Assembly (NCBI GenBank): GCA_024362935.1
Contig: JANCRA010000005.1
Coordinates: forward strand, 18,116,235 to 18,180,234
Length of the DNA: 64,000 bases
Reading direction: 5' to 3'
From: Setophaga petechia
Lineage: Eukaryota > Chordata > Aves > Passeriformes > Parulidae
The position numbers and the translations under genes were made by a program. Under the pieces are notes generated by a model. That model was given only the letters and a program-made list of their open reading frames with translations, did not search any database and was not told the DNA's origin. This document shows, piece by piece, positions 1 to 14,745 of this stretch. Numbering within the stretch: the stretch's first letter is position 1; the number at the start of each line of letters is the position of its first letter.

Positions 1-3000
1 TCAGTTGTTCATTATTTAAAAATATGATTTATAGAGACAATATAATGATGAAACCTTGGACAAAGAGCAGTCAGTGGTGAAACTCCTAAATTCTATGATA
101 TTTTATGAATATAGCAAAAAAGCTAACCAAATCCATATACCTGTAGGATGTAATGGATTACTTTGTTGTGCTTCTTGTGTGTTTTTGTTATTGTGGCACA
201 CTTGTTTGTATAAATCCTGTAGTTGGTTCTTCAGTAATGCAGGTTTGGAATCCATTAGTAAGTGATTTCTTTTGACTAGGAGTAGAAGAATAGGTAGTTT
301 TTGTTCTGCCAAAAGGACTAGCCAGGGGAAGGAAGAGGGAGAATACTAGAAAGGACTGTGGGAAGGGATAATTTTTAAATGGTTGGGCAAAAATAAGAAG
401 GAGGCAATCAGGCTTATCAAGTATTATTTTGCTAATGACTTCCCTGCCATTTAGCTTCTCTTTTGACTACATTTGCAGCCTCTTCCATTTTTTCTTTCAG
501 AAGCATTTTCTGATTTGTCAATCCTAATGTTTTATCTTAGTTAGGTGATTAAGTGCTTCCCAATCACTATTCACTTCGTAATCATATTTGATTGCTAATT
601 TTAATCCTAAATTAAAACATTACATTGTGAAATGCAGCCAAGAACTATCTGGCAAGAGCTGTTGATTTTATTTTAGAGGTTGAAGAACTACATGCAAATA
701 TAGTTTCCACTGAAGTTCAGTAAAACAGTAGATCTCCTTTTAAGTATCAACTTGATGTAAACCAAGGGATTTGGTAAACATGTAGAGAGCAGTGTTTGGT
801 CCAACATACTCCTACTGGTATGTAGGGGCTCCATACAACACACAGAGATTTTCCATTACCAATAGGATGTGGATGTATCTTACAAATCTCTCCTCTTTGT
901 CAAAGCATATATGACAGATGGTTACAGTGACACCTTAGTTCTGTCTCCTGCTTCAAAATAGACTTGCTGTCAATTAATTCAGACTGGGAGTGAATTAAAT
1001 TTGGTTACCTATTTTTTATTTGTTACTTAATACATATTATTATTAGCTTTTCCAACTTGTTTGTTTGTTAACATTTGGCAGAATAAATCATGACCCATTA
1101 TTGAGCTTCTATCTATTAATATAGTGTGACGAATTAGATCAAATAAACATTCAACACTCCATTTAATTAACATCTCAGAACAACAGTAAAAATATTTAGC
1201 AATACTTTCCAAAACCCTGGAAAGAACTGGGAATGAAAAGGATTGTATCTTCAGAAAGGTATTCCTGATTTCAGCATATTCTTATGATCTTGCACATGCA
1301 GATCACTATCTGTGCATGAGTTTCCTACTGCTAAAATGAGGGCAATGATATTTTCCATTTTATGGAACTACTGTGAAGAAAAATCCATTAATATTTTATC
1401 TCAGATATTAATGTGTGTGCTATAGAAAATGCTTTAAGTAAACAACAACCAACCACCCCCACCCTCCAAAAGCTACTACCTTTATTTGAATTTGAAAAGA
1501 AAAAAGGAAAAATAAGTATTTTCAGTAAGAAGTTAAAGGATAAAATCCCTTTGAGCATTGAGCTGAATTTTTTCCACTTTTGATCTGTTTGGAGAATGAC
1601 TTATGTAGGAAGAAATTTGAGAGAAGTTAGAAGTTGCTAATGTGGAGCCTGCATGAAGTTGCTAAAAAGGAAAGCTATGTAGGAAGAGCCTATAATTTTC
1701 ATTCCTATCTTTGGACTTGGATTAATGCCCAGAATAGTGACAAATAGAGCGTCACTGGGGAAAGACTGAGAATAATCTCCATTGGCAATAGCAACTAACT
1801 AAAGGAATGGATAACTGTGATTATAACAATAAAGTATTTGCTAATAAAAACAATCCCTTTCTATTTTCAGTAAAGATAACTGACAAGAGATACTTCTGTA
1901 GCATTTTCAATGTGAGGAAGAAATGGAATAGTTGATAACTTTATGTGCAACTGTGTGAATATATGCGTGTTATATATACATGAATGTATGTTCAACAGAC
2001 AAGTTCAGCTGGAGGTATTACAAAATATCCTCCACATCTCAAGGCCAAAAATACAGTTTTTTAGGAGAGTTACTGAAGAGTCTTGGCATAAAAAGTTCAT
2101 ATATACCTGAGAATACCATTTCCATAGATGTAGGGGTGGCATGTAATATGGTAGTGGTATTTATTTAATTTGTGCTCTCTGTAATTTAATCTTCTTTGTT
2201 AAAAAGAAAGTATAGACAGACATACTCTAGTTTAAGTGTTAAGTACTTCCCCACACATCTTAGTCCCATTTTGCTATTAATGGTACCCTTCAGAACCCTG
2301 ACTTTACCCTGTGCTCCTCAAGAAACCCTACCTCACCTGCTGCCCTATTTCTGCTTTCCTTCAGAAAACCTAGGCCTACAGAAAACCACCACGTGCTGTC
2401 TGAGTTGATAATAGTGTTTGAGAAAAAGGGTAATGGACTTTTCTGGATGTCTTTGAAGCCTGAAGGAACAACAGTGGCTGCTGTAGTTCTCATATCCCTA
2501 AGTCAAAACTTAAGTAATTCTGTCTCTTTGTTTTGCAGGTAAAGTATTTATGACTGTAAGATGCAGTGGCCCTGACTTTCTTTAGGAAAGGTTTGAGAAA
2601 GTGAGACTCTGGGAAAAGAACAACAAAAAGAGGTACAAATGGAGCAAAATTGTAGTATTTTGTAATAAGTAACGCCAGGTATGATTTTTAAAGCTTTGTA
2701 GGGCTTGGTTTTGTTTTTGTTTTTTTAACATGGGGGGTTGTTAAGCCCCCATGGGGTTGTTGCATATATGGAAATGGAAAGTAGACCATACCAGGTGAGT
2801 TTGTGTATGGAACAGTGTTACTCTAGCACTGCATGAAGGAAGGTTCCCCTTGTGTAAGGAGGTAGTAGTTGTATTAAGTTTGTGGGTTTTGGATTCCTTG
2901 TGGCACTTTGGAGGCATGGTTGACCTAAAATGAATGTAGAATTTCAAGTGATCCGCTGCCAGTTGTGGCCAAAAGCATCCAAAAACAAGACATGGGATTT

Positions 3001-3591
3001 GAACAGTGAAGGTACTTTCCTCATCAAATGGAGAATTTTCTTACAGAGATGTCAGCTTTTAAGTATTTTTGCCACTGTAGAATCATCTGACCTTAGGACT
3101 TGCCTTATTTATGAATGTTGTTACTCTTTTAGGAAAAGGATAAATCATGTATGAGAGAGAGTCTGTCCTGGTTGGGTCTATGTTGAAAGACCAGCAGACC
3201 ACTGTTTGTTATAAGAGAAAGAAGTATTTCAAAACATCTTCCTTTATTATAGAAAAATATGTTTATGCAAACATGTATGTAAAGTTAGATATGTTATTTT
3301 TTTGGCTATCCTGCACAGTCTTTCCTAGTACATATTAAATCTGATTATGCCTATTGAAACAATTACATTTTCTTTAAAGAATGTCACAGTCTTATCTCTT
3401 CTATTTGGGGCATATGGAGTAAAATGAAAGAATATATAGTAAATAATCAAAGTAAAATATAGTAAATAAAAATTTTAAAATAAGCATCTATATTTACAGG
3501 AGCACTTATCACTATGTGATCAAATATTTTAGACAATTTAACATATCTGCCTTGCTTCTACATATAGGGAGACAATTATTTAAGGCAAACC

Positions 3592-3614
3592 CATATATAT
3601 ATATTTATATATAT
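3592..3614. repeat. AT microsatellite
   Basis: An (AT)n run interrupted by TT, in intergenic DNA. Confidence 0.85.
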
Positions 3615-4582
3615 GTACGTGTGTACACTTTTATAGTAGAATCAAGGGTTAATAGGGACTAGCTGGTAGAGAAATCTACTTTTGGGCTGAAAGGCTGCAG
3701 TCACTCAAACTAGTGACATTGCTGGGGAGGTAAAGACATGCTGTACATATTAACTGGTATGAAATACCCTGTTGAAGCCTGTTGTTGACACCCTTTCTTT
3801 AACAACAACAAGAGTCTGTTTGCAAGCAGAAATAGGAATGTGTGATGATGTGGCTGAGAAAAATACAGTTCTCCATATTATGTGCAGTTGCTAAGGATAT
3901 AAACCTATCAGTGATATCTCATTTTAGGAGTTCAGAGAATGAATAATAGCTCTGTGACTAACTATTAATGATATGGATTGAAAAAGAACTGTTGGGTAAC
4001 AGAAGGTAGAATCATTTTACTATATGCAGTGATGAACATTACCTTGCACAAACAGTACAGCCTTGAAGTAGGGTGGGTGGAGGTGCAGCTGGGTGGGAGG
4101 CAGAAAAGGATTGAGAGAATATGATTTATGAGTGAGAAATTTTTACATTAGAAATTTAACACTAGAGATGCTGCAGACTGAGCTGTGAGTTTACAGATAC
4201 TCCCTGCTTTCAATTTTGTATTAGTGACAATTATTTCCACAGCAACCATTAGTGACATTGCAGAAAGGACTGCAGCTAGCATTTTTCTATTGTTAGACAT
4301 TGTTGTGGATTACAGCTATTTTATTGCTTTTTAAGATGATCCCCTATCAATCCCTTTCCTCTTTTCCTCAATGCATGTTTTTTGCTAATATATGCAAATA
4401 AGCATTACAATTGCATAATCAAAAATTAGCTAAACAATTTTGCCCAAGGTTTCTAAATGTTGATTTTGTAACATATCAGTAGAGATAGCACATTAATCAA
4501 ATGTTTTTAAATTATTTTAAGATTCCTGGTGCATCCTTAAAAGCATCAGTACAACTGAATATAAAATTGGAAACATCTGCAG

Positions 4583-4613
4583 GATTGAGGTGATGGAAAG
4601 ATTGAGGTGATGG
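4583..4613. repeat. 14-bp direct repeat next to the CR1 end
   Basis: The sequence 'gattgaggtgatgg' occurs at 4583-4596 and 4600-4613, just left of the CR1 fragment. Confidence 0.9.
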
Positions 4614-4633
4614 CAGTAGGTTACTGGTGCACT

Positions 4634-4730
4634 TAGAATCATAGAATCCTTAAGGCTGGAAAAGACACCCAAGATTATTGAGTCTAACCTTTCACCAACC
4701 ACTGCCGTGTCAACAACTCACAAAATTTGG
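4634..4730 (-). mobile_element. Diverged CR1 3' end
   Basis: The + strand 'agaatcatagaatccttaag', 'gctggaaaagacacccaaga' and 'ttattgagtctaacctttca' is the reverse complement of a CR1 3' terminus. The left edge near 4634 is clear because the CR1 end repeat starts there; the right edge fades out near 4730. Confidence 0.75.
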
Positions 4731-7092
4731 TCTAGAAGTGCATCAAAGTGGTCACAGTCATTGTACGTAGGATAAGCATAGGTGTGATAAAGCCAAGAAA
4801 CACACGTTGTTATGAAGGAATTCAGTATCTCAATTCCTGTTACAGCCAAAAGAGAATTGCTTGAGGAGTTATAGGAGGGTCTTTCCACTTAAAATAAGTG
4901 TTTTGTTATTATTCTATGAATAATTATTGTTGAACCATACTGTGATAGTAACAACTTGTCTGACTACTTTCAGTTAGTTTTATTTGCAAAGTAAATACTT
5001 AGTAGTCCTGAGCTACAGTGCCAGTTCAGAAAAGAACACTTGAGTTAATAATTTTTTTTTCTTGCTGAATCCTCCAGTAGCAAAAAATTAGGTCCAAGGA
5101 GTTCTCTCCCATACTGGTAACTGCCACGTCACTCCTTTCCTATGGTGCATTTCTGTATAGAAGAGACTGCACACTATTGGAACAAGTGAGCTACTGCATT
5201 ACCACATCAGCACACGAGAGTGCAGTGTAGGGGCTGCACGGCCAAGGATGCCGCAGCCAAGAACACAATGTAACTGATATAGTAAGTCTAATTTTAGGTG
5301 CAGGAGTCTCAACAATTTCTTTACAAATAACAAGAAAGACTTAAAACTATCTCAGTCGATATTATAAATGAACAATGTTCTTTTTGGTGTTATTTTTTAT
5401 CTGTCTCGGATTTGTACTTTGTGTATGGGTGTACAATTTATTTAGAATTACTTAATTCATTTTTTATTCTCATATTGTAAGATAATTCAGTCACAATTTA
5501 CATATTTATTTGGAAGCTGTCTGCGTGTTTTATTAAATTTCACTGCGCTACACGTCTTCAATTGTTGTTTAATAATATAAGCAAATACTTATTTCACTGA
5601 AGACTAACACAGTTTACAAAGCAAATATCTAGTATGACACGTTTTAAAAGCATTTTCTTGTGGGCTTTCTTTTAAATAGCTGTTTCTGGAAGTTTTATTT
5701 CCTTTAAACTAACAGCAGCTTTTGTACATGCAGCATTTTGAGGTGTTGAGATATTTAGTTTCATCCTGCAATACACAGGTTGCAGTACCTACATAAGCAT
5801 AAATACTCTGAGTGAGCACAGAATGATACCCTGCCAGCCACATGGGTGAAATGCCCCCTACAGTACTTGTTAAATCACTCATAAATAGCAAGGGATTAAT
5901 TTATGAATCTAGTTATTGGTTAGCCTTGGCTCCAGAAGTATAACTCACCTTGCTAATTGCATACATTGGATTTAACAAAATGAAATTCTCTATGCCTTAA
6001 GCTAGATGGAGAAGTATCTTTTCAGTAATACATCCTTGACAGCAGAACTCTGCTAGGTATTGTAGAAGTTGACCTGGTCCTTCCTGAGCTGCCTGAAAGC
6101 ACTTAAAGCATGGGGGATTAAAAAAATACATTTTCACAAGGATATTTCTTGGATTGTTACTTAATCACCTTTACATCACCAATCCTAATGGACCAGGGAG
6201 AGGGTTTTTTTCTTTCTTCTAACTTTTTTTCTAATTGCACTTACCTTTGGATCTATTTGGTCTAAAGGTCACTAAAGGGAGTTAAAACTTGAGTGACACA
6301 GACCTTTGTGGTGTTGGAGCACCTAAACATACATGCAGAAAATCCTGACACCAGGCAGGCAACATCACTAGCTTCAACGATTTCTGTAGATAATCCTCTT
6401 AAAAATACATTTAATTAAAATTAAGAAATTAATTTAAAAGTGTGATTATGAATAGTAAGACTCTTTGGTCTCATAGCCTATAGAGTCAGAATTTGGGTAT
6501 GTTCCCTACTGCTTTATTAGCAGTGCAAAGCAGAAAAAATGGTTCATGACAGAATTTGATTTGCTTTCAGAAGGAGTCTTAAAATTTTGCCTTCTTGTTG
6601 CAGTACTATTACTAGAAAGAAAATCCAGCATAACTTCCTTATGTAATACAAGGCCAGTAATGGTAAAACCAGTTCCAGTGGTTTAGATTTATATTTGAGA
6701 TATTTGCTTTTAAACACTTATACTCTGCTTCCAGATTTCTGTGTGTTTGTGGAGACCTAGTTCTGTCAAAAGGGAAGTGGTGATAAAATATGCACAGTAT
6801 TGTTAATAGTGCAAAGATAACCCAGTACAAAAACCTCTTTAGAAATTTGTGCCATAGATGGAGGACAAAGTAACTTAAACCTGTCTTTAGATAGTTCCTA
6901 TTCTAAATCTGTGTGCTCTAAGTAAAATAAGAGTTTATAGTAGATGAAATTTTTTGTCTAAAATTTTATTTTTATTGTTGTATATATTAAAAATGCTTCT
7001 GTTTCTTTTGCTAGGCTTTTTCTGCTCAGTTATAAGCATGTATAAAGTGTCCATTTTCTGCTATAGTAGATAGAAATTTTCTGCACTTGTAG

Positions 7093-7125
7093 TCTACTGC
7101 CAGTGGTGCAGCTACTGGCAGTAGA
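7093..7125. repeat. 12-bp inverted repeat, intergenic
   Basis: Arms 7093-7104 (tctactgccagt) and 7114-7125 (actggcagtaga) are perfect complements with a 9-base loop. Confidence 0.9.
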
Positions 7126-10100
7126 TAATGTTTTAAGCATTTGCATCAGTGAGCACATTTTACAGGCACTTTGAGCTATCCTACCATACATTTGAACGAA
7201 ACATTGTGTCTCTTTTGACCACAAATTGAATTTACTTGCAGGTCTCTATTTTATAAAATATAAAAAGATTTCTGCCAAATTCAGTTTTGCGTTTCAGAGT
7301 CTCTCTTCCTAAGACAAACTGAAAGGCAGTTTGAATCAGGAAAACCCTTGCTTTTCTGTAAAAAAAAGGGAGGTGGGATATGAATACTGGAGGGTATTGG
7401 ACCAAGGATTGACCTGTAGAATTAAGTTTTCAAAATGACCTAAAATTCAAACCCAGAAGTTAGTAGGAATTTAAATTATTTTGATTTCACAAGATAAATT
7501 TGTCTATTCCCCTCTTAGCCCATTTTTGAAATTATATTATTCAAATCAACTCTCTTCTACTGTCCCATTAGATGCTATGTCATGAATTGTAAAGTTCTGT
7601 CAGAGCCAGTGCTGAGTGTCATTTTCCCCTTCTCCCATTAAAACTGACAAGAAACAAATATATTGAGAAAGGAGATTAAAGATATGGGAAAGTTAATTTT
7701 GTTTTAATTTTGGAGGCAATCATTAATTGCTTAGTTTTTTACAGGGACTTTTTAGCTATGTGCAAGCAGCACTTACTAGGTCTAAGAAACGGCAAAAATG
7801 GGAATGGTAGCCTAGAGAAGAGGGAGTGGGCACATTGGAATTTTTTCAGTCTCTGGAGTATAGTAAAATAGGCATATTAAAGGCATAGTATATTAAAAAG
7901 GGCTGGTTTGTGTAGGATGCTGCAGAATGTTTTGGGGTTTTAACTATCCTTGTAAGACAAACCTCTGTGCAAAATGCTGGATGTGTTTTGCCCGTGATGA
8001 GTTATTCTCTGGGAAAAAAGCCCAAAGTATTGTCACAAATTAGTGAGATTTCAGTGAAGAATGAATAAACAAATAGCTTGCCATGTTTTTGTGTGCCCTG
8101 CAATGTCTGGTCTAGTGGTGTCAGGAGTTCATGGGTCCACTGCTTTTTTTTTTTTAGAGCACTAGTGGTCTTTTTAAATTCTGCCAATCCTGTATCTAGG
8201 TCCATCCTCTTTCTCTGTCTCCTGTAGGGGTTTTGGAGTTCCATTCCTTGGAAGATTTATTTGTGTAATCCTATCTGTAATTAAGATTTTTGTGTTTTTA
8301 CAGTTGAGTAATGACGATCTTTACTTGCCTAAAGTTTAACTATCTGGAAAGCAGCAAAAAAATTTTAATATATCCTTATTCTATAGATAGAGAAACTTTT
8401 AGATCAGACTCTTACACTCCTGAAGCTATTTAACACGTTGTAAAAAGGTGCATTTCCTTTTGCAAGTTGCAAATTTAAAATTCTTTAGCTCATCGAATTA
8501 AAACTGCTTCTTATTTAAGTTAAAAAACAGGTGTGATCTCATTTTTTTATGAATCAAGATCTGTTCATAAGCGTTTTTGCAGTACCTTGTGAAATCTTTG
8601 CAAAACCTTTTGTGCTTCTTGATAAATAACATTTGTACGTGAATTCATGTGCATCAGGACTTGTGATACTTTTTTGTCTGAGTTTTGCAATGTAGATTTT
8701 TAAAACGAGTGCTTAACTTTTATACTCTGAAAATGAAACTACTTGTAAAGTGGACTCCACATGGTGTTTCCATTCTGTTGCAGAGAGTAGGTGTTCACCT
8801 GCTCTGTTCGTGGCTCTAATGTAAAGAGAATAGGGAGAAAACAAAGGGATCATGTCAGCAATCTGTCAGCTAACCCAGCAGACCGAGATGGAAATGTCAG
8901 CAGCTGATCTGCCAGGAGGGATGAATCACTTGTGTCCCTGTCTGGGCAGAATCAGAATGGAGTGGGCTGATTTGCCTGACCATATGCCCAGAGGTGCTGC
9001 CCTGGAAGGGAAACTGGCTGTTTGCTAATAGCCACCAGGTTAGCCTGTAATCTTTTCTCAGATGGTACCACAAGCAAATGAATTGTCTAAGAGGAGGAGA
9101 GGATGTTAGAATGATAAAATCCAAACATAAGTTAAACTAAGGCAGAATTCTTCCACAATGAGATGTATATGATTTCAAGAAATGTCTGTTAATACATAAA
9201 GCTGTTCTACTGGTGAAAAAAATACTAGAGTCAAGCAATTTGAACTTCAAAGCATGTAATCTCATGTGCATAATAATGCCATTGAATCCAAAGAGATGTT
9301 TTTATGTATGGGTTTTTTTACAAATTCTAATTCTTGCTATTTTATGTTTCTTGAAGGGATTTTGATTGCTAATTTATTATTTTAGGATTCTAGTAATAAT
9401 TCTAATAACTGCCCCTTGTGAAAGTAAAATAAGTTGTGTAAATCATAGTAAATAAAGTGATTTTATAGGACTGTAGCTCTTATGCAGATATTCTGAGATT
9501 GGACATTTGACTTTGCATCTATTACAAGATTATGATATTGAAGAGAATAGTATGCAAGCCATATTATCTCACTGCATTTTAAGAATCTTTTGCATGTAAT
9601 AGGTAAATGATAATCACATTACTTTAGTATTCAGTCTGATAGTTGGTATGTGAAGCACAGTTTTCGTTTGCCATTATTTAAGGTCTAAAGCTGTTCCTTG
9701 AATTTTTTTTTGTTTTGGTTTTTTGTCTTATAACTTTGACTCTTTCAACTTTTCTTCTTGTGTGAGTATGTCAGAATGTGATGGAGGACCATGCTGCAGG
9801 CTATGATGAATAGGTCTGTGTTAGTGTTGGCCAAAATCAGCCACGTATAATCTGCATGGAAACACTCCATGGTATCAGAAACATCTCATTTACATTTACC
9901 TTTGGATACCTGTATTTTATACATTACTGATATTTGCTTTCTGTGTCTCAGAATGTCATATAAGCCTATTAGAAGACTTTGCAAGGCATTTGATGTCAAC
10001 ACAGTTCTTTGATCAAATAACCCTGTATTCAGAAAAAAAGTGATGTGGGCAAGACTTAGTTCTCCTTGAGCTGTTTCAATGCTGATCAGTTATTTTAGTG

Positions 10101-13100
10101 TCTCCAATTCTAAACTGAAGTCTTTAGTTTCTATTCTATGAGTTTATCCAGTATCAGTGTCAAAGTAAAAGCATATAAATATATGTCTGGTGTCTTTCAT
10201 GATTTGAAAATACTTTGTATTAATAAGAGTAAAAGGTATGAGTAATGGTACTTAAAACAATAAAGAAATCACAACAATATGAAGACTGAATTTAAGATAA
10301 ATATAAAGAGCAGAAAGTACATAAATATATAGTAATGAAATAGTAATATTTCTGTGCTGATGGCATCCTATTCTTCTACATTCCTTTAATGCACCAAGAT
10401 CAGATATTTATGTAATCAGATCAGGCATTTGTATTTTTGAATAATATTTGCGTTTTAAATGTACGTTCACAAAGAATGGTAATACATACTTAATTTTAAA
10501 AGCAGGTTAATGTCCTGTGACTACTCTATTTCCCATCCTTTATCTTTATCAGTTATTCCTTTTATGAACATTATAGTCTGTGGAAGCAGAAATGTTGTGC
10601 TTGTAGTATTGAGCGCTTGTCTATAGAATGCTGCATTTTGTCCTGAAAATAATTTATATGCCTTACATGAAACAAGTAGACTTTTCATGGGGAAAGTCTA
10701 GAACACTTCTTTATGTAGATGTTACATATATTTGTGTAACACCTACATTTGGACTCTGAACACAGACAGAAGTAAAGAAAATAAGTAACAGTCTCAGCTA
10801 AAAATCTGAAATCCTGCAGAGGAGCTGGTTACTGGATACAGTCCTCTTTACTTCAGCATTTGTGCTTTAACTAGAAAGCCATCCTTTGAAGCAGTGACAG
10901 GGGTGGAGCTAAAATTACTCAATATAGTTTTTTTAGTATAATGTATATTAAGTTTTTGCACCTTTGTCTTCTAGAACATTCCGGACATGAGGAAGTACAA
11001 ATTATTTGGGTTCTTTAGCTTCCTTTTAAAATGGGGGCTATGATGCCCTTTGGTACTTTGGCAGTTTTTCTTGTGTTTTCCTGTGTTTAGTTTACAAGCT
11101 CTTTGGAACAGAAATTATTTTGGTCTGTATAACCTTTCTGCTTGTGATAAACATCATGCTCAATAACTAACAGAAAACGCATCCTAGTTAAATAGTACAA
11201 GATGCAAATACAATGAAAAAAATTGCTATCAGAGGAAATGAGTAATGAGTTTCTCTCTGTAAATACTGATGTTTGAAAGACACCTTTTATGTGGAGTATT
11301 TAACTACTGCAAGATGAGTGTCTGAATTTTTAATGAATTCCATACAATAATACACAGATCACTTAGTTCATTGTCTCACAGCTTATCTCTTAACTTGAAG
11401 AATGTCCTGTGAAATTACTCTTTCTGTACATGGTTTATAATTTGAAAGGAATTGCCCAACCTAATCTCCTGAACTGTTTACCCCTACTGTTCTTTTATAT
11501 TTTTGTGTATGTTTTAGTATCTCTCTGTGGTTTGTTTTGGTCTAAAAAATATGAATACTAATTATCTGCTGCTATTTTCAGTTCTGATGTAGCTTTGTAT
11601 TAAATATTAGTTAATGTGTAACTGGGTTTTTTCACAGAAATTAAAGGAAAATAAGAGTTTGTTCTTTCACACTTGTTTAAATTTTAATTGCCTTTCAAGT
11701 AACAAACAAGCTTCAAGCTAAGACTTGCAGATGTTGAAAACTAGGTCATCTTGTTTATGCACAAACTCTGCTTGCTGCACTACAGAGTTATGGTCTATAA
11801 AAACACTTTAGAAGGATTTTACTAGGATTATGCAAGTCAATAAGAATTTTAGAGTATCCTTATTACAAGTTGCCATGAAATAACCATTATTTTTATTAGT
11901 TGTTGAACTACTGTAATTCTGGTTTTTACCTCATTGGATTTATTTTATTCATGCAGAATATGATAGTTAATTTTTAAGGAGACTCTTCACTAAAAATATA
12001 AGCCATGTAATCAAAGACTGGTATTTAACCAGAATTGATACTGTGGTTTCCATAATTTGAAATAATTTGTGGGGCACCTATACTCAGGTCACCACAAAGA
12101 GAACAGCGTCATGCAACACCACATAATCATACGTGGCCATTAGACAGTCATCTTTTTAGCCATGAAATTAATTTAGAATGTGGTAATGTAAAGATGCTTC
12201 CTTCTATCACCTCATGTTAGTCAGACCATATGCTGTCAGCCATTCAGTTTGCTAAAGCAGTTCACAAACAGGCCGACTTAGTTTAGCTCCTAACTGCAAA
12301 ATCTTATATTTGACCAATAATCAGAAGTAGAGAATAAGTGGTAAAATGGTCAGTGAATTGCTTGTAGTGAGTTAAAGGGCAGCCTGGTTTCATAATGAAG
12401 ACCTACATGCAGTTGGGTTTTGTTTTCTTTCTGGGAATCTCTTACCATTTTATGGCAGTAATATTAAGGATATTAAGAAAATGTTAATGGATTTCACAGC
12501 TTTTTATATCATCAAAATAAATAGCACAAGATTAGAGCTTCATATACCCCTACTATTATCCAACCTTGTTCAGAATAAATAACATAAGGCTATATGAGAA
12601 CTGAGAGAAAATTGTTAATGTTTTATTAGTCTTAACTCTTCCGTATTATTTATCTCAGATTCTGTAAATTAGCAGAGTGCTCATCTTACTATCCATATTA
12701 ATATGAATCCAAGAGCCTCAGTGTTTGTCTCCATGAATTACCTTCCTTTTGTAATTTTTGTATTTCATACTTATCATCTTTTTATTACCCAGAAATAGGA
12801 TAAGAATAGTTAATCTTACTGCAGTGCTTGGTAGGTTGAGTATATTGTCCACATGAAAGACTCTCTTCGTTTCCCTGCTTCCTCCTGTTCTGCTTGATAT
12901 CTCCTGTCTGCTTCTACTTTACAGACATGAATGTATGTAAATAGATGATCTCGCTATTTGTGTTTGTTTTTTATTCCTTCACTTTCTGATAGTGTGTGGG
13001 TGTACTCAAAACAGAATTTTAAACTCAGTGGGGTGGTAGAAGAGAAATGGAGAAAGTTGACTTTGTTATTTAGAACATTGCTCACTTAGAAAATTTATTT

Positions 13101-14474
13101 TATTATTTGAGATGCAATTTGCAAAAGCAACTAGGCTAGGTTGATAGAGTTCTATTTTTCACTAGATGACTGGATTTTTAACCTTTTCTTCATGACAAAT
13201 ATCTATCTCCTTTAAAGCTAAATAACTGCAAACTGGAAAGGATCATGTTTTCATCTGAAATTTGCAGTGTTTCAATGTGAATAACACTGTAGTTAGTAAA
13301 TAATTATCAGGTTTGATGTCACTGCTTTAACTTTTCTTTGAACGCTGGATTCCTTGACTTCACTACATGGTCTGCTCTCCCTTCTTTCCTCCACTTCATC
13401 ATGAGGAAAGAAATAACATTTCCTAGTTATTTTATTCATTGCTCCTTTACAGATCAAGACATATTATAAAGAAAATCTTGAGGCACATTTAAGAGCACAT
13501 TTAACAGCTGCCAGTTTAAGGATTAAAGCAGAATTTAACCCTTGCTAGCATTTTATTGAAGTCTAACCAGTGATTGTTTTTATTCATTTGTGCACAGATC
13601 TCAGTGGCATCACTTAAGTAGTTAGGCAATACAGTCTGTACTAATGCCATAAAGTGATTGTATAGGATCTCTTAATCTCATCTCTTTCAGAATTATTAAA
13701 ACAACTATACAGACATACTGGCTCCTATGTCTTGTCAGATACTAGACTGGAATTGTGGGTACAAGTGATATGTTTTCTTGGAATGATTAGTACAGTTCAA
13801 AAAGTAGCATTTGGTCACAGAAGCCTCTTTAATGGATCTGAAGGATGACAACAAACTTCAAAATTAAATACCATTGAGAATAATTTCTCTCAGATATGAG
13901 AAAGGAAATAGTGATAACTATAGAGAACAGCGCAGAGAGAGGATATAAACAGGGAATAGAGGTACCAAGATTATAGTTTACTTGGGGAGAGTAATAGGTA
14001 AATTATAGCCTGTGGAACAAGAGCATGTTTCAGTCAGCACCGGTAGAAAAATCAGAAATAACTTAGCTTGATTGTCAAATGCTGTTTCTGGAATTTGAAT
14101 TTGGTATGGAAGGGAAACAAACCAAGCCACACAATTTAGTGAATGATTTACTTAAATTTGCCCAATTTATAATCCAAGCAAATGTAATTCGCGTGAGCAG
14201 CACTGAAGCAACACTATTATTTTAGTGCAATTTTGAAGGCGTTTTCTTCAGAGAAGGCTTATAGTTGTTTAAGTTCCTCTGAAACTACTTTTTGTGTATT
14301 GTATATTAATATATTGCAAAGAAAATACAAGACTTGAATAAACTGGCATTTTTTGTTTGCTGGGAGGTTTTGTTTCAGATGGTTTTTTTCCTCTTTACTG
14401 TTCTGGGAGGAATATCTTGATGGTATTTGTCTTCTTACAACAGTTGACTTGCTTTAGAGTCTGGTTAGATAAGT

Positions 14475-14745
14475 AGGTTCTTTGCCACTGATCACAGCCC
14501 CTTGAGACCTCCCATTCAGCCAGTTCTTAATCCACCTCACCATCCACTTGCCCAGCCTGCACTTTCTGGGCTTGCCTCAGAGGATATCATGGGGGATGGT
14601 GTCAAAAGCCTCACTGAAGTCCAGGTAGACAACATCCACTGCTCTCTTCTTGTCTATCCAGTCACTTGTCATTGTATAAGGCAATGAAGTTAGTGAAGCA
14701 TGGTTTCTTTTGTTTGTTGTCACCTTTGTGTAACACTGCTGAATC
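14475..14745 (-). mobile_element. CR1 LINE fragment with RT palm peptide
   Basis: On the minus strand the stretch encodes DKKRAVDVVYLDFSEAFDTI followed by PHDIL, the CR1-type RT motif (YLDFSKAFDT). The + strand contains 'gaggatatcatgggggatgg' and 'tgaagtccaggtagacaaca', widely repeated in avian CR1. It is truncated on both sides and only about 270 bp long. Confidence 0.9.

Larger units (their letters stand above)
1..14474. other. Intergenic DNA, distal part
   Basis: AT-rich, with only short chance ORFs (80 codons or fewer). It holds the diverged CR1 end near 4634-4730, the small repeats listed, and no exon of the expected neighbour SLC38A11 that I can recognise. A GC-richer patch at 8860-9080 has no recognisable content. 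Confidence 0.7.
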